Assembly (NCBI RefSeq): GCF_007741475.1
Contig: NZ_CP036261.1
Span: forward strand, 4,217,798 to 4,281,797
Source: Rosistilla ulvae
GTDB lineage: Bacteria > Planctomycetota > Planctomycetia > Pirellulales > Pirellulaceae
Direction: 5' to 3'
Length of the DNA: 64,000 nt
Positions 18,681-29,117 of the stretch are shown here, one piece after another. Numbering within the stretch: position 1 is the stretch's first letter; every line of letters begins with the position of its first letter. The position numbers were made by a program, and so were the translations under genes. Under the pieces are notes generated by a model. The model was not told the DNA's origin, did not search any database, and saw only the letters and a list, made by a program, of their open reading frames with translations.

Positions 18681-18969
18681 TCGTACTTGCCTTTACAAAT
18701 GCAGAAAAAACGCCCCGAGTATATACAGGACGATCAGATGTACGACATGCTACAGGAGAGGGGGACAGGGTGTCAACAAACAAATCGCCGCCCCTAACGA
18801 CACCGTAAGGCGCCGTTCCCGGCAACTCGTGTCATGGGCGGACAGTTGTCATGGGAAGCAAAGGCTCTTCCTAGCGACCAAACCATAGCCACCGGGGGGG
18901 CTTCGCTTCCGCGTCCTACGGCGGTTGTAGACACCGCTGATGCGCTCGCTGCTCGTTGCGAGAAGTCGT

Positions 18970-20373
18970 TCACGCCAAGATATTGTCGATCACGTGGGCT
19001 TCTTCCACACCGGTGAGCCGTTGCTCGAGTCCTTGAAATTTGAAGGTCAAGCGTTGGTGGTCGAAGCCCAATTGATGCAGGATCGTGGCGTGTAGATCGC
19101 GGACGTGGATCGGATCGATGACGGAGTTGAAGCCGAGGTCGTCGGTGCCGCCGTACGTAATCCCCGGTTTCATCCCGCCGCCCGCCATCCACATGGTGAA
19201 GGCGTTGGGATGGTGATCGCGGCCGTCGTTGCCGCCTCCTTGGACCATCGGCGTGCGACCAAACTCGCCGCCCCAGATGACCAGCGTTTCGTCGAGCATT
19301 CCCCGCTGCTTGAGATCTTGAATCAACGCGGCACAGCCCTGGTCGGTCGCCAGGCAATTCTTCTTGATGTCTTTGGTGAGGTTGCCGTGCTGGTCCCACG
19401 CTTCGTGGAACAGTTGCACAAACCGCGTTCCCCCTTCGACAAGTCGCCGCGCCAACAGACAGTTCTTTGCGAACGAGGAGTCCCCCGGTTTCACACCGTA
19501 CAGATCCAACGTGCTCTGCGTTTCGGTCGAGATGTCCATCAGCTCGGGGGCACTCGACTGCATCCGATACGCCATCTCAAATGAATTGATCCGCGTGGCG
19601 ATCTCGGGATCGCCGGTCACGGCCAGCCGCTGGCGATTCAGTTCGGAGATCGCGTCCAACGAATCGCGTTGCACGCGGGAGTCGATACCGGCGGGATTCG
19701 ACAGGTAGAGGACCGGATCGCCGACGCTGCGCAGTTGGACGCCTTGATAAACCGTCGGCAGATAGCCGCTGCCCCAGTTGCTCGATCCGCCGCTGGGGCC
19801 TTTGGTTCCGGAGCTGAAGACGACAAAGCCGGGCAGGTCGCGCGATTCGCTGCCGAGTCCATACAGCGACCAAGCGCCGAGACTCGGTTTCCCAAACAAC
19901 TGTGATCCGGTGTTCATCATGATCTGTGCCGGAGCGTGGTTGAACGCGTCGGTCTTCATCGATTTGATGATCGTCAGATCGTCAGCAACCTTCGCCGTGT
20001 GCGGCAGCAGCTCCGAGATCTCCGCTCCCGACTGGCCATGCTTTGCGAACTTGAACTTCGGCCCCAGCAGCTTCGAATTCGGATTGATGAACGCCGCCCG
20101 ATAACCTTCCAACAATTCCGCCGGCGGCAACTGGCCATCGAACTTCGCCAATTCGGGCTTGTTGTCGAACAGCTCAAACTGGCTCGGCGCCCCCGCCATA
20201 AACAGTAAGATGACGTTTTTCACTTTGCCCGGAAAATGAGGCTTCTTCACAGCCATCGGATCATCCGCCGTAGACGCCGCCGATTCGTTGATCAGACTCG
20301 CCAAGGCGATCGATCCAAGCCCGACGCCACAATCTTGCATGAACCAGCGTCGCGAGATGGGATTTGTTGTCAT
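18970..20373 (-). CDS. DUF1501 protein (Tat-exported), copy 2
   Basis: The protein has 467 aa with a twin-arginine signal SRRWFMQDCGVG. The DUF1501 body shows VILLFMAGAPSQFELFDNKP, MMNTGSQLFGKPSLGAWSLYG, CLLARRLVEGGTRFVQLFHE, WGGEFGRTPMVQ and GRDHHPNAFTMWMAGGG. These His- and Asp-rich motifs resemble metal ligands of the alkaline-phosphatase fold, although the family's activity is unproven. It follows the second PSD1 gene by 80 nt on the same strand, repeating the order seen at 13859-16904. The two DUF1501 copies share motifs but differ in spacing, so they are divergent paralogs and not a recent duplication. Confidence 0.93.
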   Translation of the reverse strand: MTTNPISRRWFMQDCGVGLGSIALASLINESAASTADDPMAVKKPHFPGKVKNVILLFMAGAPSQFELFDNKPELAKFDGQLPPAELLEGYRAAFINPNSKLLGPKFKFAKHGQSGAEISELLPHTAKVADDLTIIKSMKTDAFNHAPAQIMMNTGSQLFGKPSLGAWSLYGLGSESRDLPGFVVFSSGTKGPSGGSSNWGSGYLPTVYQGVQLRSVGDPVLYLSNPAGIDSRVQRDSLDAISELNRQRLAVTGDPEIATRINSFEMAYRMQSSAPELMDISTETQSTLDLYGVKPGDSSFAKNCLLARRLVEGGTRFVQLFHEAWDQHGNLTKDIKKNCLATDQGCAALIQDLKQRGMLDETLVIWGGEFGRTPMVQGGGNDGRDHHPNAFTMWMAGGGMKPGITYGGTDDLGFNSVIDPIHVRDLHATILHQLGFDHQRLTFKFQGLEQRLTGVEEAHVIDNILA

Positions 20374-20453
20374 CGATTGGGATTCACAAAAAGGGAGGCG
20401 TTCAGGAGAGCTTCAGTCAACGGAGTTCAGGGAATCACAGTCACTGCAAAACG

Positions 20454-23400
20454 TCACTCTTTGGTCATCGTTTCGTCGAGACTCAGCAGCACGCGGGAAA
20501 CCAAAGTCCAAGCAGCCAGCTGGTCGACGTCGTCCGAAGCCGCTTCGGGCGATTGAACGATCTTGGCAGCATCGACTTCGTCGCTCGCAATCCGTTGACG
20601 CTGCTTGTCCAACAAGTTTTGCAACGTTTGCAATTCGTTGGTAGTCGGCTGACGCGCCACACAGGTCCGGAAAGCAAACCGCAATCGGCTCGCATCATCG
20701 GCCTGATCCGATTGAACGATTCGCTTCGCCAATCCGATCGCGCACTCCATCGACAGCGGTTCGTTCAGCAGCGTCAACGCTTGCAGCGGCGTGTTCGATC
20801 GATTCCGCCGAACGCACGAAACGTTCCCCGGATCGGCATCGAACGCGTCGAGCATCGGATAGGGGACGCTACGGAAGCGGAATGTATAGAGTCCACGACG
20901 ATAGCGATCCTCGCCGGTCGCTTCGTTCCATGTCTTGGGCCCATAGCTGGCGGGCGGCTCGAACAACAGACCGGGAGCGGGCGGGTAAACCGACGGCCCA
21001 CCGAGCTTAGTGTTTAGCAATCCGCTAGCCGACAGCGCGATGTCGCGGACGATCTCTGCATCGACGCGGAACCGCGGCCCGCGACCGAGCAGACGGTTGT
21101 ACGGATCGTCTTCATAAGAGCTCGACTTGGAATCGACCACGCCCTCCGGGCTCACGTTCGACGATTGGCGGTAGGTCGCCGAGGAGACGATCAACCGATG
21201 GATCGACTTCAGTTGCCAATCGTTCTCCATCAACTCAACAGCCAGCCAATCCAACAGTTCGCGATGCGATGGCGGGGCGTTCTGCAAGCCGAAGTCGTCG
21301 CTCGTCTCGACAAGTCCGATTCCAAAGTAAGCTTGCCAGATCCGATTCACGACCGAACGGGCGGTCGTCGGGGATCGCTTGTCGACCAACCAACGGGCAA
21401 ACGTCATTCGAGTTGCGGGAGCCGATGGATCCAATGGATGCAAGAACTCCGGCACGCCCGGTTCCACAACCTGCTTGGGGCTAAGAAAGTCGCCTCGATC
21501 GAGGATCGATGTCTTCCGCTTGGTGAGCCGCTGCTCCAACACCAATTGGTTCGTCCCCTCGGGGTAGCTCTTCCACAACGCTTCAATCTTTGCGTTGGCA
21601 TCGGCCCAGTCGGCGACTGTCGTTCGCCAGTAGCTGAACGCAGCCGACAGTGGTTCGGGCGTGTCGAGGTCTGGCGAGTTCGCCAAGATCTCGCGAACCG
21701 CATGGGGCACGGGATCAGCAACCGGCGCCGCATCGGTCGTCAACGAAAACCGATAGCGTCCCATCAGGCAATTGTGATTGTCATCGCTGTTCCAACCGCC
21801 ATGCCGCATCTCGGGCTGGATCGTCAGCACGGTTCCTTGCGGAAACCCAACCGGTTGCTCGAAGACAAAGACCGCCTTACGCGGTTGGTTCCGTCGACCG
21901 GGGTCGACATCGGTGCTCCACGCCGTTTTCTTATCCCCATCGATGGCATACGCGATCGACCCGGTGACACGTTTGTCGCCACCTTGGGCCCTGATATTGA
22001 TCAGGTAATCCGGTTGCGGTGCTTCCGCCGGATTGACGTCGGCGGTCGCCGAAACGATCTTCACCTTGGTCCGCTTCTCGGGCTGATCCAACGGAGCGAC
22101 ATAGACTGTCATTTCTGTCAGTGCCGCTGTCCCGCGAACCGAACGTCCCGGACCGCGTCGCGGCAATTGAGGATGCGTCAGCAATTCGACTCGGATCGCG
22201 CTGATCTTTTCCGCGGTGGTCGTCATCCCAAACTGAGGTGCCGAATTTGCCGGAGCGTAACTCTCGCTGACGATCGACGAATCGTCGAGCACGCGAAACT
22301 TCTGTCCTTCGTACGGGATGTCGTTAGGCCTCAAGACTTGCCAATCGCCCACCGATTTTTGCGATTCGGCAGCCCACGCTTGCACTTGCTCCCGCCAATC
22401 GGGCATCGATGCCTTCAGCTCCGTTTCGATCGCTGCGATCTCCGCCTCGATCGAATCGATCTGCTGCTGCTCGTCAGGCGTATAGACGGGGATGATCGCG
22501 TCGTAGGTGTTGTTCAAAAAGGCAAACATGCGGTAGTAGCCTTCGTGCGTCAACGGATCGTATTTATGCGTGTGGCATTGGGCACATTGAGTCGTCAGCC
22601 CCAGGACGCTCTTGCCGATCGCATCCATCCGGTCGAACATTCCTTCCATTCGGAATTGTTCCGGGTCGGCGCCCCCCTCTTCGTTGACCATCGAGTTCCG
22701 CAGGAAACCGGTGGCGACAAGATTCGCTTGTGTTGCATCGGGAATCAGATCCCCCGCGATCTGTTGAACGATGAAATCGTCGTACGGCATATTCCGATTC
22801 AACGCGTCGACGACCCAATCGCGATAGAACCACATCTGACGCGGCGCATCTTTTTCGTAGCCGTTCGAATCGGCATACCGTGCCGCGTCCAACCAGATCC
22901 TTCCCCAGCGTTCTCCAAAATGAGGCGAGTTGAGCAGCCGCTGGATCTGCTCCTCAAAGGCGTCGGGCGATCGATCGGCCACAAACGCATCGACCTCCGC
23001 GATGCTGGGGGGCAAGCCGATCAAATCGAGACTCAACCGTCGCAGCCACGTCACGCGGTCCGCTTCCGGTGACGGAACCATTCCTTCTTGCAGCAATCGC
23101 TGCGATACAAACGCATCGATTGGATTGCGGATCCAATTGCGAAGCGTTTCACAAGCTACGGCTTCCGTGTCGGCAGGCGCTTCGGTCGTGGAAGGCTTTG
23201 CCGAATCGACGGCGAAAGGTACTGCGGGGCGTGTCGGCGGAACAAATGCCCAGTGCTGTTCGTATCGGGCTCCCTCAGCGATCCAATTTTGCAGCAACTC
23301 GACTTCCTGATCCGTTAACGGTTTGCCGGTCCCCGCCGGCGGCATCTGCAGATCGGGATCGTCCGAAAGGATCCGCGCTACCAATTCGCTCTCCTCCGGT

Positions 23401-23651
23401 TTGCCGGGGACGATCGTCGACGAATCCGCTGGCGGCGCGATGTCCAACCGCAGATCGGCTTCGCGATGTTCGGGATCGGGACCGTGACAGGCAAAACATT
23501 TGTCGGCCAGGATCGGACGGATCGCGCGTCCGAAATCGATAGGCTGTTCCGCTGCGTCAGCGACCGAAAGGATCGAACAACATGCGACAAGCAGCGTGAA
23601 ATGGCGGATCACGGGTTTACCTGGTGGGAGGCGAGCGTTTAGAGATCGCAT
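20454..23651 (-). CDS. PSCyt1-DUF1549-DUF1553 c-type cytochrome (PSD1 family), copy 2
   Basis: The protein is 1065 aa from ATG 23651. GTG 23612, giving 1052 aa, is an equally good start because it sits right before the hydrophobic signal. One heme c site, KCFACH, lies near residues 51-56 with the family motif [17 protein letters not shown]1549 follows, including [25 protein letters not shown] and a [13 protein letters not shown] box, a second CxxCH. A beta-rich F5/8-C-like central insert ([15 protein letters not shown]) and DUF1553 ([17 protein letters not shown]) complete it. The second CxxCH might bind another heme. Copy 1 has the matching CARCHDHKLDPIT. The partner DUF1501 gene lies 80 nt downstream. 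Confidence 0.91.
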   Translation of the reverse strand: MRSLNARLPPGKPVIRHFTLLVACCSILSVADAAEQPIDFGRAIRPILADKCFACHGPDPEHREADLRLDIAPPADSSTIVPGKPEESELVARILSDDPDLQMPPAGTGKPLTDQEVELLQNWIAEGARYEQHWAFVPPTRPAVPFAVDSAKPSTTEAPADTEAVACETLRNWIRNPIDAFVSQRLLQEGMVPSPEADRVTWLRRLSLDLIGLPPSIAEVDAFVADRSPDAFEEQIQRLLNSPHFGERWGRIWLDAARYADSNGYEKDAPRQMWFYRDWVVDALNRNMPYDDFIVQQIAGDLIPDATQANLVATGFLRNSMVNEEGGADPEQFRMEGMFDRMDAIGKSVLGLTTQCAQCHTHKYDPLTHEGYYRMFAFLNNTYDAIIPVYTPDEQQQIDSIEAEIAAIETELKASMPDWREQVQAWAAESQKSVGDWQVLRPNDIPYEGQKFRVLDDSSIVSESYAPANSAPQFGMTTTAEKISAIRVELLTHPQLPRRGPGRSVRGTAALTEMTVYVAPLDQPEKRTKVKIVSATADVNPAEAPQPDYLINIRAQGGDKRVTGSIAYAIDGDKKTAWSTDVDPGRRNQPRKAVFVFEQPVGFPQGTVLTIQPEMRHGGWNSDDNHNCLMGRYRFSLTTDAAPVADPVPHAVREILANSPDLDTPEPLSAAFSYWRTTVADWADANAKIEALWKSYPEGTNQLVLEQRLTKRKTSILDRGDFLSPKQVVEPGVPEFLHPLDPSAPATRMTFARWLVDKRSPTTARSVVNRIWQAYFGIGLVETSDDFGLQNAPPSHRELLDWLAVELMENDWQLKSIHRLIVSSATYRQSSNVSPEGVVDSKSSSYEDDPYNRLLGRGPRFRVDAEIVRDIALSASGLLNTKLGGPSVYPPAPGLLFEPPASYGPKTWNEATGEDRYRRGLYTFRFRSVPYPMLDAFDADPGNVSCVRRNRSNTPLQALTLLNEPLSMECAIGLAKRIVQSDQADDASRLRFAFRTCVARQPTTNELQTLQNLLDKQRQRIASDEVDAAKIVQSPEAASDDVDQLAAWTLVSRVLLSLDETMTKE

Positions 23652-23803
23652 TCGGCGCGAACATCAATGCTGAAAGGTGGTAGGAAACTGGAAGGTTGGG
23701 CTGACTGTAGAGTTCCTATTCCAACGAGTCGCCGGAGGTCCGAACCCGCGCGGGGCGTTCCGGTAAGCCCTCCCCGAAAAACTCGCTGAAGGCTCGTTTA
23801 TCG

Positions 23804-23831
23804 ACCCTCCCACGGCATGCCGTGGGAGGGT
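23804..23831. repeat. 28-bp perfect palindrome
   Basis: Reading out from its centre (23817/23818), every base of ACCCTCCCACGGCA is matched by its complement TGCCGTGGGAGGGT, with no loop. It lies 67 nt past the stop of the minus-strand debranching-enzyme gene. As RNA it forms a very stable hairpin on either strand but has no U-tract. It is probably a REP-type element or stabilising terminator-like hairpin. Confidence 0.7.
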
Positions 23832-23898
23832 GAAGTGCGTCGACAGGCACAACCACACCAGCATACACGATTGGAACCACAGTGTCGCGGAAACGCGA

Positions 23899-25836
23899 TC
23901 ACTGAACCATTGCTTTGATCCGCAGATATTCCCCGTACGACCAGGCTTGGAAGGGGCAGCCGCGCGGGGTGTGAGGCGGTTCGGCATCGGCGACTTCGCT
24001 GATATGCCCCAACCCCGCTTGTTGCAAATGTTCCTGCAAGGGTTGCAAGAACCGTTGCTTCGCCTGCGACTTGGCGGCTGCAGAACCACCATGGGCTTTC
24101 AACCACGCTTCGACAAACGGGCCCATCAACCACGGCCAGACCGTCCCTTGATGATACGCGGCATCGCGAGTTCGCAGGTCGCCTTGATAGCGCGGCTTGT
24201 AATCGGGATGACCGGGGGCGAGCGATCTCAGGCCGATGGGAGTGAGCAATTGAGCTTCGACCGCTTCGACCACGCGTCGGCACTTTTCTTCGTCCAACAG
24301 CGCGATCGGCAGCCCGCCGGCGGCGAAGATCTGATTGGGACGAAACGCCGCGTCGACGCTTCCCGATACGTGGTCGAGATCGACGATATCGTGAAGGTAC
24401 CCGTCGACTTCGTTCCAGAACTTTTCAGTAAACGATGCTTGGGCGAGTTCCAGCTGCACACGACGATCGCGGTCGTAACGGCTTGCAAACGCGAGGGCGT
24501 TGATCCAAAGGGCTTGGATTTCGACCGGCTTGCCGATCCGCGGCGTGACGACCCAGTCGCCCACTTTGGCATCCATCCAAGTCAACTGAACACCCGGCTC
24601 TCCAGCCGCGATCAAACCATCGTCCTCCATCCGGATGCCATAACGTGTCCCTACAGTATAACCAGCCAAGATCGCGTTGACGGCGGCCAACAGACGAGTC
24701 GTCTCTTCATGCGGAAGCCCTCGCTTTTCACGACGGTGGGCGTCGAAGCTCTCTTGAACCGCCACGATGTACCACAGCGAAGCATCGACCGCGTTGTATT
24801 CGGGCGTGTCGCCGCGATCGGGAAAACGGTTGGGGAGCATCCCTTGGGAAACGGTCTCGGACCACAACAACAAGATCCGATGGGCGATCGCGAGCCGATC
24901 GGGCGATGTCAAACAGAGACCGCGGAGGGCGATGAAGGTATCGCGTCCCCAGTCGCCGAACCAGGGATAACCGGCGATCACCGAAGCCCCTGCGCCACGC
25001 TTGACGATATATGAACGAACGGTCTCCGTCTCGCGACCCGCTTGTTCGCGACGGTGACGTTCCTTCTGCGCGATCGCAGCGTAACAGTTCTCCGCGGAAA
25101 GGCCCTCGTTTCCCGAAAGCTTACTCATCGGCTGGTTGGCCGACAGCAATAGGTAAGCGTCTTGCGGATTCAAGTCCCAATGGAACTCGCCCGGCGTGGC
25201 AAGGTCTTCCATGTCGTCGAGGCCACGCTCCCGTTCGGCAGTATAAAGGAAGCCGTAGTACCAATCGGGCGCTTCGACAAGCCGAGCGTTAGCTTGGGCG
25301 TGGATCGATGGCATGTCGGGATAGGGTTGCCATGAGAGCGAACCGGCCGCGCGATTCGTCGTTGAATCGAAATCGGAATTTGCGTGATGTAACGTGTGGA
25401 AATCGCGTCCCGACAGGAAAGGACGCACGCGTAGTGCGAGTCCACGTCGCGGCCCCTCCACACGCCAACGCATGGCTACGCCAGGCAGCCCCTCGGGAAC
25501 GAACAGCTCTTGAATGATCGTGACCGCCTCGCTGATCTCAAACCGCCAAGTCGGCCACGGATCGATCGAAAACGATTCCAGCCGTTTGCCACCGTCGGGC
25601 GAACGGACATCGCCGCGATAGTACTGCGTCGAGATCGGATACTCTCCGTCGGGCGTTTCCACCACGACGTCGATACCGTTGACAAGCACCACGCGCTCGG
25701 CAGGCGGCTTTTCCGCGACTAACAGCAACGCGTGGTAGCGACGCGTCCGTTGACCGCAGACCGTTCCGGAAGCGAAGCCGCCGAGCCCATCGGTCTCGAG
25801 CCATTCGGAGAAGTCTCGGTCGTCATCAACTGTCAT
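23899..25836 (-). CDS. Amylo-alpha-1,6-glucosidase / glycogen debranching enzyme (GH133-like)
   Basis: The protein is 645 aa. The N-terminal bacterial/archaeal GDE domain begins with WLETDGLGGFASGT and contains RRYHALLLVA. The C-terminal (alpha/alpha)6 glucosidase domain shows AGYPWFGDWGRDTFIALRGL, NRFPDRGDTPEYNAVDASLWY, LTWMDAKVGDWVVTPR and YHQGTVWPWLMGPF, all standard for this family. It removes alpha-1,6 branches from glycogen in the cytoplasm and has no signal peptide. I prefer ATG 25836; a TTG six codons upstream (25854) has no better ribosome site. It stands alone: no glycogen synthase, phosphorylase or transporter is adjacent. Confidence 0.92.
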   Translation of the reverse strand: MTVDDDRDFSEWLETDGLGGFASGTVCGQRTRRYHALLLVAEKPPAERVVLVNGIDVVVETPDGEYPISTQYYRGDVRSPDGGKRLESFSIDPWPTWRFEISEAVTIIQELFVPEGLPGVAMRWRVEGPRRGLALRVRPFLSGRDFHTLHHANSDFDSTTNRAAGSLSWQPYPDMPSIHAQANARLVEAPDWYYGFLYTAERERGLDDMEDLATPGEFHWDLNPQDAYLLLSANQPMSKLSGNEGLSAENCYAAIAQKERHRREQAGRETETVRSYIVKRGAGASVIAGYPWFGDWGRDTFIALRGLCLTSPDRLAIAHRILLLWSETVSQGMLPNRFPDRGDTPEYNAVDASLWYIVAVQESFDAHRREKRGLPHEETTRLLAAVNAILAGYTVGTRYGIRMEDDGLIAAGEPGVQLTWMDAKVGDWVVTPRIGKPVEIQALWINALAFASRYDRDRRVQLELAQASFTEKFWNEVDGYLHDIVDLDHVSGSVDAAFRPNQIFAAGGLPIALLDEEKCRRVVEAVEAQLLTPIGLRSLAPGHPDYKPRYQGDLRTRDAAYHQGTVWPWLMGPFVEAWLKAHGGSAAAKSQAKQRFLQPLQEHLQQAGLGHISEVADAEPPHTPRGCPFQAWSYGEYLRIKAMVQ

Positions 25837-25986
25837 CGCAGCACCGCCATTCAAAAGGAGCCGGGTATGTAGAGCCGGATAGGAATGGTCAGACTACAAG
25901 AATCCCGCTCCGCTTTTCCGCTGCAAATACGCGAAAGCCCGCGGGCTCGCCAGCAGACCTTACCTTCGCAATCGATCTGCTCCGAC

Positions 25987-27081
25987 CTACTTCGCAGTGG
26001 CTGAGAGGTCTTCGATCTGCTCTTCGCCACCCATCGAGATCGATTGTACTTCTGCTGCGTCGAGATCAACTTTTGTGATGTCGACCATTCGAATCTGACT
26101 GTTCTCCAACGTGCGGAAATAGAACCGTCCGTTTTTCAGATCGGCGACGCTGGTCCAAAGCGTGCGGTCAAAGACACGATGCCCGCCTTCGATCCCCGCG
26201 GCAGCACCGACTGGAATATCGAACGCGTTCAAAATATGAAAGGCTTGCAATACACCCGACTTGGCATCGGCGGATTGCAGAGCGGTCTGCGAATAAGCGA
26301 CGGCGCGAACGAACCGCGATGGCGGCGTAAAGTCGCCGGGAAGCCCCAGCATGCCGCTCCCCTGACCGAGGCTGGCAATCTGTTTTCCAGCGAGATCGAT
26401 ATTCGGTTTATTCTCAGGGGAAAGCGTCATGTAGTTGCTGAGATTCGTAACGTGCCAATCGAACGCGGGCGAATTGGTGATCACGCCAAACGGGTTTTGG
26501 TGAACCTTCAGTTCCCCATCGACATGCTCCAGCACAAAACAGTTGCCAGCGGCGTCGGAGACGATGAAGTGCGCCGGAGGTACGATTCCCATCTCCTTTT
26601 GTACCGCGTCGCCGACGAGAACTTTACCGGCCGCCGCGACGGCTTCGTTCGCGTTTGCACAGGTTCCCAGCAGATAGGTACCGAATTCCCAAGGGGCCAA
26701 CGATTTGTCGAAGTCCTGTTTTTCGACCGTTTGGTACTTCGCAAAACCTGGGAAATAGAAGAGCCCGACGTGCAGCCCCTTCTCATTGATTCCATCGATG
26801 ATGTACGGCAGGTCGACCGCATTGGCACCGATCGTTCCATATTTCGTGGTCCAACGCAGACCGGGCTGATTCCCAGGCGCCGTCCCGACGTATTCCTTGC
26901 CGCGTGGAACGACGATCACGTTCGACTTCAGATCGCTAGCAAACTCCAAAGTCCGGGCGAAGATCACCGAACCGTCCTTTGGCGAGAGCGTGATCCCCGT
27001 GCAGGCGGGGGCTGGCGTCGATGAAAGAATGGCGATCGCGGCGATTGCGAAGATGACGCTGAGTTTCCAAAAAGTCTTCAA
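25987..27081 (-). CDS. Linear amide C-N hydrolase (choloylglycine hydrolase / penicillin V acylase family), secreted
   Basis: The protein is 364 aa from TTG 27081. A classical signal peptide ends PAPA, leaving Cys as the new N-terminus: C-TGITL, the Ntn-hydrolase nucleophile of this family. Family motifs follow: FARTLEFASDLKSNVIVVPRG, DGINEKGLHVGLFYFPG, an aligned Asn in VITNSPAFDWH and the late Arg region SRFVRA. I chose TTG over the upstream ATG (27177) because GGAG stands 8 nt before it and only this start gives a normal signal peptide. Family substrates include bile salts, penicillin V and acyl-homoserine lactones. A planctomycete enzyme may act on N-acyl amides such as quorum signals, but the substrate is not readable here. 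Confidence 0.88.
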   Translation of the reverse strand: MKTFWKLSVIFAIAAIAILSSTPAPACTGITLSPKDGSVIFARTLEFASDLKSNVIVVPRGKEYVGTAPGNQPGLRWTTKYGTIGANAVDLPYIIDGINEKGLHVGLFYFPGFAKYQTVEKQDFDKSLAPWEFGTYLLGTCANANEAVAAAGKVLVGDAVQKEMGIVPPAHFIVSDAAGNCFVLEHVDGELKVHQNPFGVITNSPAFDWHVTNLSNYMTLSPENKPNIDLAGKQIASLGQGSGMLGLPGDFTPPSRFVRAVAYSQTALQSADAKSGVLQAFHILNAFDIPVGAAAGIEGGHRVFDRTLWTSVADLKNGRFYFRTLENSQIRMVDITKVDLDAAEVQSISMGGEEQIEDLSATAK

Positions 27082-27776
27082 GACGTGGGCTCCAAATGAC
27101 CAGGGACAAAAAAGAGTATTGAGAGGAAGAACCGAGTGCAGAATGGTGAGCTTCTGCAGCCAATTCAACGAGGACAATTCGGAGCGAACGACGGATCCTC
27201 AGTCGTGCTCCCAGGTCCTCTGCAAATGTACCTCATCATTGTTCCCGGCGACGGAACAGCCCAGAGCTATTCATTGTTTACCTTTAGGCAAATTAGCCGG
27301 CACGCGTTAGCGGCTTGTCGGTTTAGTCACAACGAGCTTCCTTGCATTAGCCGTTTGGGCGTTAGCCCCGGTTTAGTGGCAGCGGAACCGGGGCTAACGC
27401 CCAATCGGCTGATTAAACCGACGAGCCGTTAGCGTCCGGTTCCCTTGCATAACCGGACACAAGCGTGTGCCGGATGATACCTCAAATGGAAACACTGGTT
27501 TGACCTGCGGAACTGCCAACGAGATTCGCTCTCCCAACAAACATGCCCTTCGCAAACGCAGCCAGTCCGTTCGGCAGGTGGCCGCTGGGCATTACAACGT
27601 CCTGCGCGATCTCGAGTTCGGCCTCGATCCAATCCTCGACGGCTTGGAACGTTTGATTTGATCGGGGCCTCACCCCAAACAACTTCCCTCCGAACCAACC
27701 AAACGCGGCGAAATTCGCTGGCCAAAAACAGCGGAGCATTCTTGAAAATGGTTTGGTCGGCCGGATGACCGTGGGA
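27082..27776. other. Long intergenic region holding a large hairpin
   Basis: About 700 nt between two minus-strand genes, without a credible ORF. The main content is the nested hairpin at 27304-27435. Just after it, TCCGGTT-CCCTTGCA-TAACCGGA (27435-27457) adds a second inverted repeat. The remaining sequence up to 27776 shows nothing I can name. Confidence 0.5.
27304..27435 (+). ncRNA. Large nested hairpin, possible structured RNA or MITE-like repeat
   Basis: The outer arms, 27304-27328 and 27411-27435, pair over 25 positions; inside them, 27349-27353 pairs with 27406-27410, and a perfect 19-bp stem joins 27355-27373 to 27386-27404 around a 12-nt loop. Every non-Watson-Crick position of the outer stem is G-U or U-G if the plus strand is transcribed. 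On the minus strand the same positions would be A-C clashes. That asymmetry favours a plus-strand RNA. A 20-nt bulge lies on the left side (27329-27348). Confidence 0.45.
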
Positions 27777-29117
27777 CTACGGAGAAATCAAACCCGCGGT
27801 GTTTACCGAGCGAACGCGGTACGGGTTTGTTTCTCCCGGCTTCAATTTGTCGATTGTCCAACGCATCGTCGCCAAGGGAACGGTGGGCGTATCGCTGTAC
27901 TGCAGCCCTTGAAACAGCGGCCGGCCAAATCGATTCAATGGTTTTTCGGGAACTGTCGCCAGCGTCTTGCCATCGCGCTCGATAATGAAGTGCCCGATGC
28001 CGCTTTCCAGATCGGCCGCGGCGTTCCAGGTCAATTGGTCGCCGACGATTTGGACGTCCGTTGGCGCCGGCGGTGGCGTGACGTCGGCCACATTCGAATC
28101 GGTGATAAATTGTTTCCACGCCGTTGCGATCGCTTCGTTGGGCAGCCAGATCGACGTCGCAAGAACGCCCTTGTATTCGGCGGCTGGAACAGCAGCTGTG
28201 AATGCGGCTTCGTCGACGGGGAGCGGTGCCAGCATGGCCGTCGATTGTGGCATCGGCCGAAGCGGTTGGCCATTCGTTTCAGGCAAGCGTTCGCTTAAAC
28301 AGGTGTCCAGCCACGGGATCGCCAGGTAGCGCGAGTTGCCACATTCGTGACTGGTCAACGGATCGATGGCGATACCGAGCAAGGCACCGCGGGACCGCAT
28401 CGCTTTGAAAAAGGTTTCGTTGCTGGGCCAAACGCCCTTAAAACGGCTCTCCTTGTCGGTGTAACCCTCTTTGGTTCCGAAGTTACACATCGTCGGAACG
28501 GTCAGCGCCGCGTCGGGCAATGTGTGCGGTTTGATGTTGCGTCCTTCCACCGCTTCGAACAAGGGAACGCCCGATCGCAGCCAAACCGCCGCAATCCGAT
28601 TTGGATGCAACATCAACATCCCGCCGGCCCAATGCCCACCGCCGCTGTGACCCCACAGCGCCCAGGGGACTTCGGCCAGTTCAGGATGCCCCGATAGTTC
28701 TCCCAGGTCGGTCAGTGCGGTTTGAAACGCGTTATCCGATCCGTTGCGTGGATCGCACCACATCTGGCAATCGGTTCCGGCTGGCTGTTCGTACGCCGGC
28801 GACAGCAGCGCGCACCGATGCTTCTGCGCCAACGCTTGCCAGTGCAAATCGAACGCCCCGGTTTGTCCCGACTTGCACGACCCTTCGCCGCAACCGTGTT
28901 GGTGAACGATCACCCCACGCAGCTTTTCGACACCTGGCGGCATCCATACCGTATAAGCCACCGGATAGGATAGTTCCGCCGGCTGTGAAGAGGCTGCATA
29001 ACGAACCCGATAATAAGGTGGTTCGACAGTTGGCGGCATGTCATAAGGGGCGTTCTGCGACAGCGAGATTCCTTCCATCGCGGCCAATACGAGCAACAGG
29101 GGAGCAAACGATTTCAT
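27777..29117 (-). CDS. Secreted alpha/beta hydrolase with C-terminal fibronectin-III-like region
   Basis: The protein is 446 aa from ATG 29117, the start that places a clean signal peptide ([20 protein letters not shown]) at the N-terminus. The hydrolase part shows [12 protein letters not shown] and the nucleophile elbow [12 protein letters not shown], typical of esterase/dienelactone-type proteins. [18 protein letters not shown] follows, whose SHECG probably supplies the catalytic His. After a proline linker ([11 protein letters not shown]), the last 100 or so residues look like a single fibronectin type III domain, often a spacer in secreted glycan-acting enzymes. It belongs to a planctomycete esterase-like group; the substrate is unknown. 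Confidence 0.8.
   Translation of the reverse strand: MKSFAPLLLVLAAMEGISLSQNAPYDMPPTVEPPYYRVRYAASSQPAELSYPVAYTVWMPPGVEKLRGVIVHQHGCGEGSCKSGQTGAFDLHWQALAQKHRCALLSPAYEQPAGTDCQMWCDPRNGSDNAFQTALTDLGELSGHPELAEVPWALWGHSGGGHWAGGMLMLHPNRIAAVWLRSGVPLFEAVEGRNIKPHTLPDAALTVPTMCNFGTKEGYTDKESRFKGVWPSNETFFKAMRSRGALLGIAIDPLTSHECGNSRYLAIPWLDTCLSERLPETNGQPLRPMPQSTAMLAPLPVDEAAFTAAVPAAEYKGVLATSIWLPNEAIATAWKQFITDSNVADVTPPPAPTDVQIVGDQLTWNAAADLESGIGHFIIERDGKTLATVPEKPLNRFGRPLFQGLQYSDTPTVPLATMRWTIDKLKPGETNPYRVRSVNTAGLISP

Noticed and set aside
21165-23072. 635-codon open frame on the plus strand opposite the second PSD1 cytochrome gene
   Set aside because: It is a codon-bias shadow of the real gene: its composition is dominated by Arg, His, Leu and Gln and no family motif is visible.
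12429-23651. Recent tandem duplication of the PSD1/DUF1501 operon
   Set aside because: Gene order is repeated, but the protein sequences differ throughout and the central inserts are of different types, so the copies are old paralogs or independent acquisitions.
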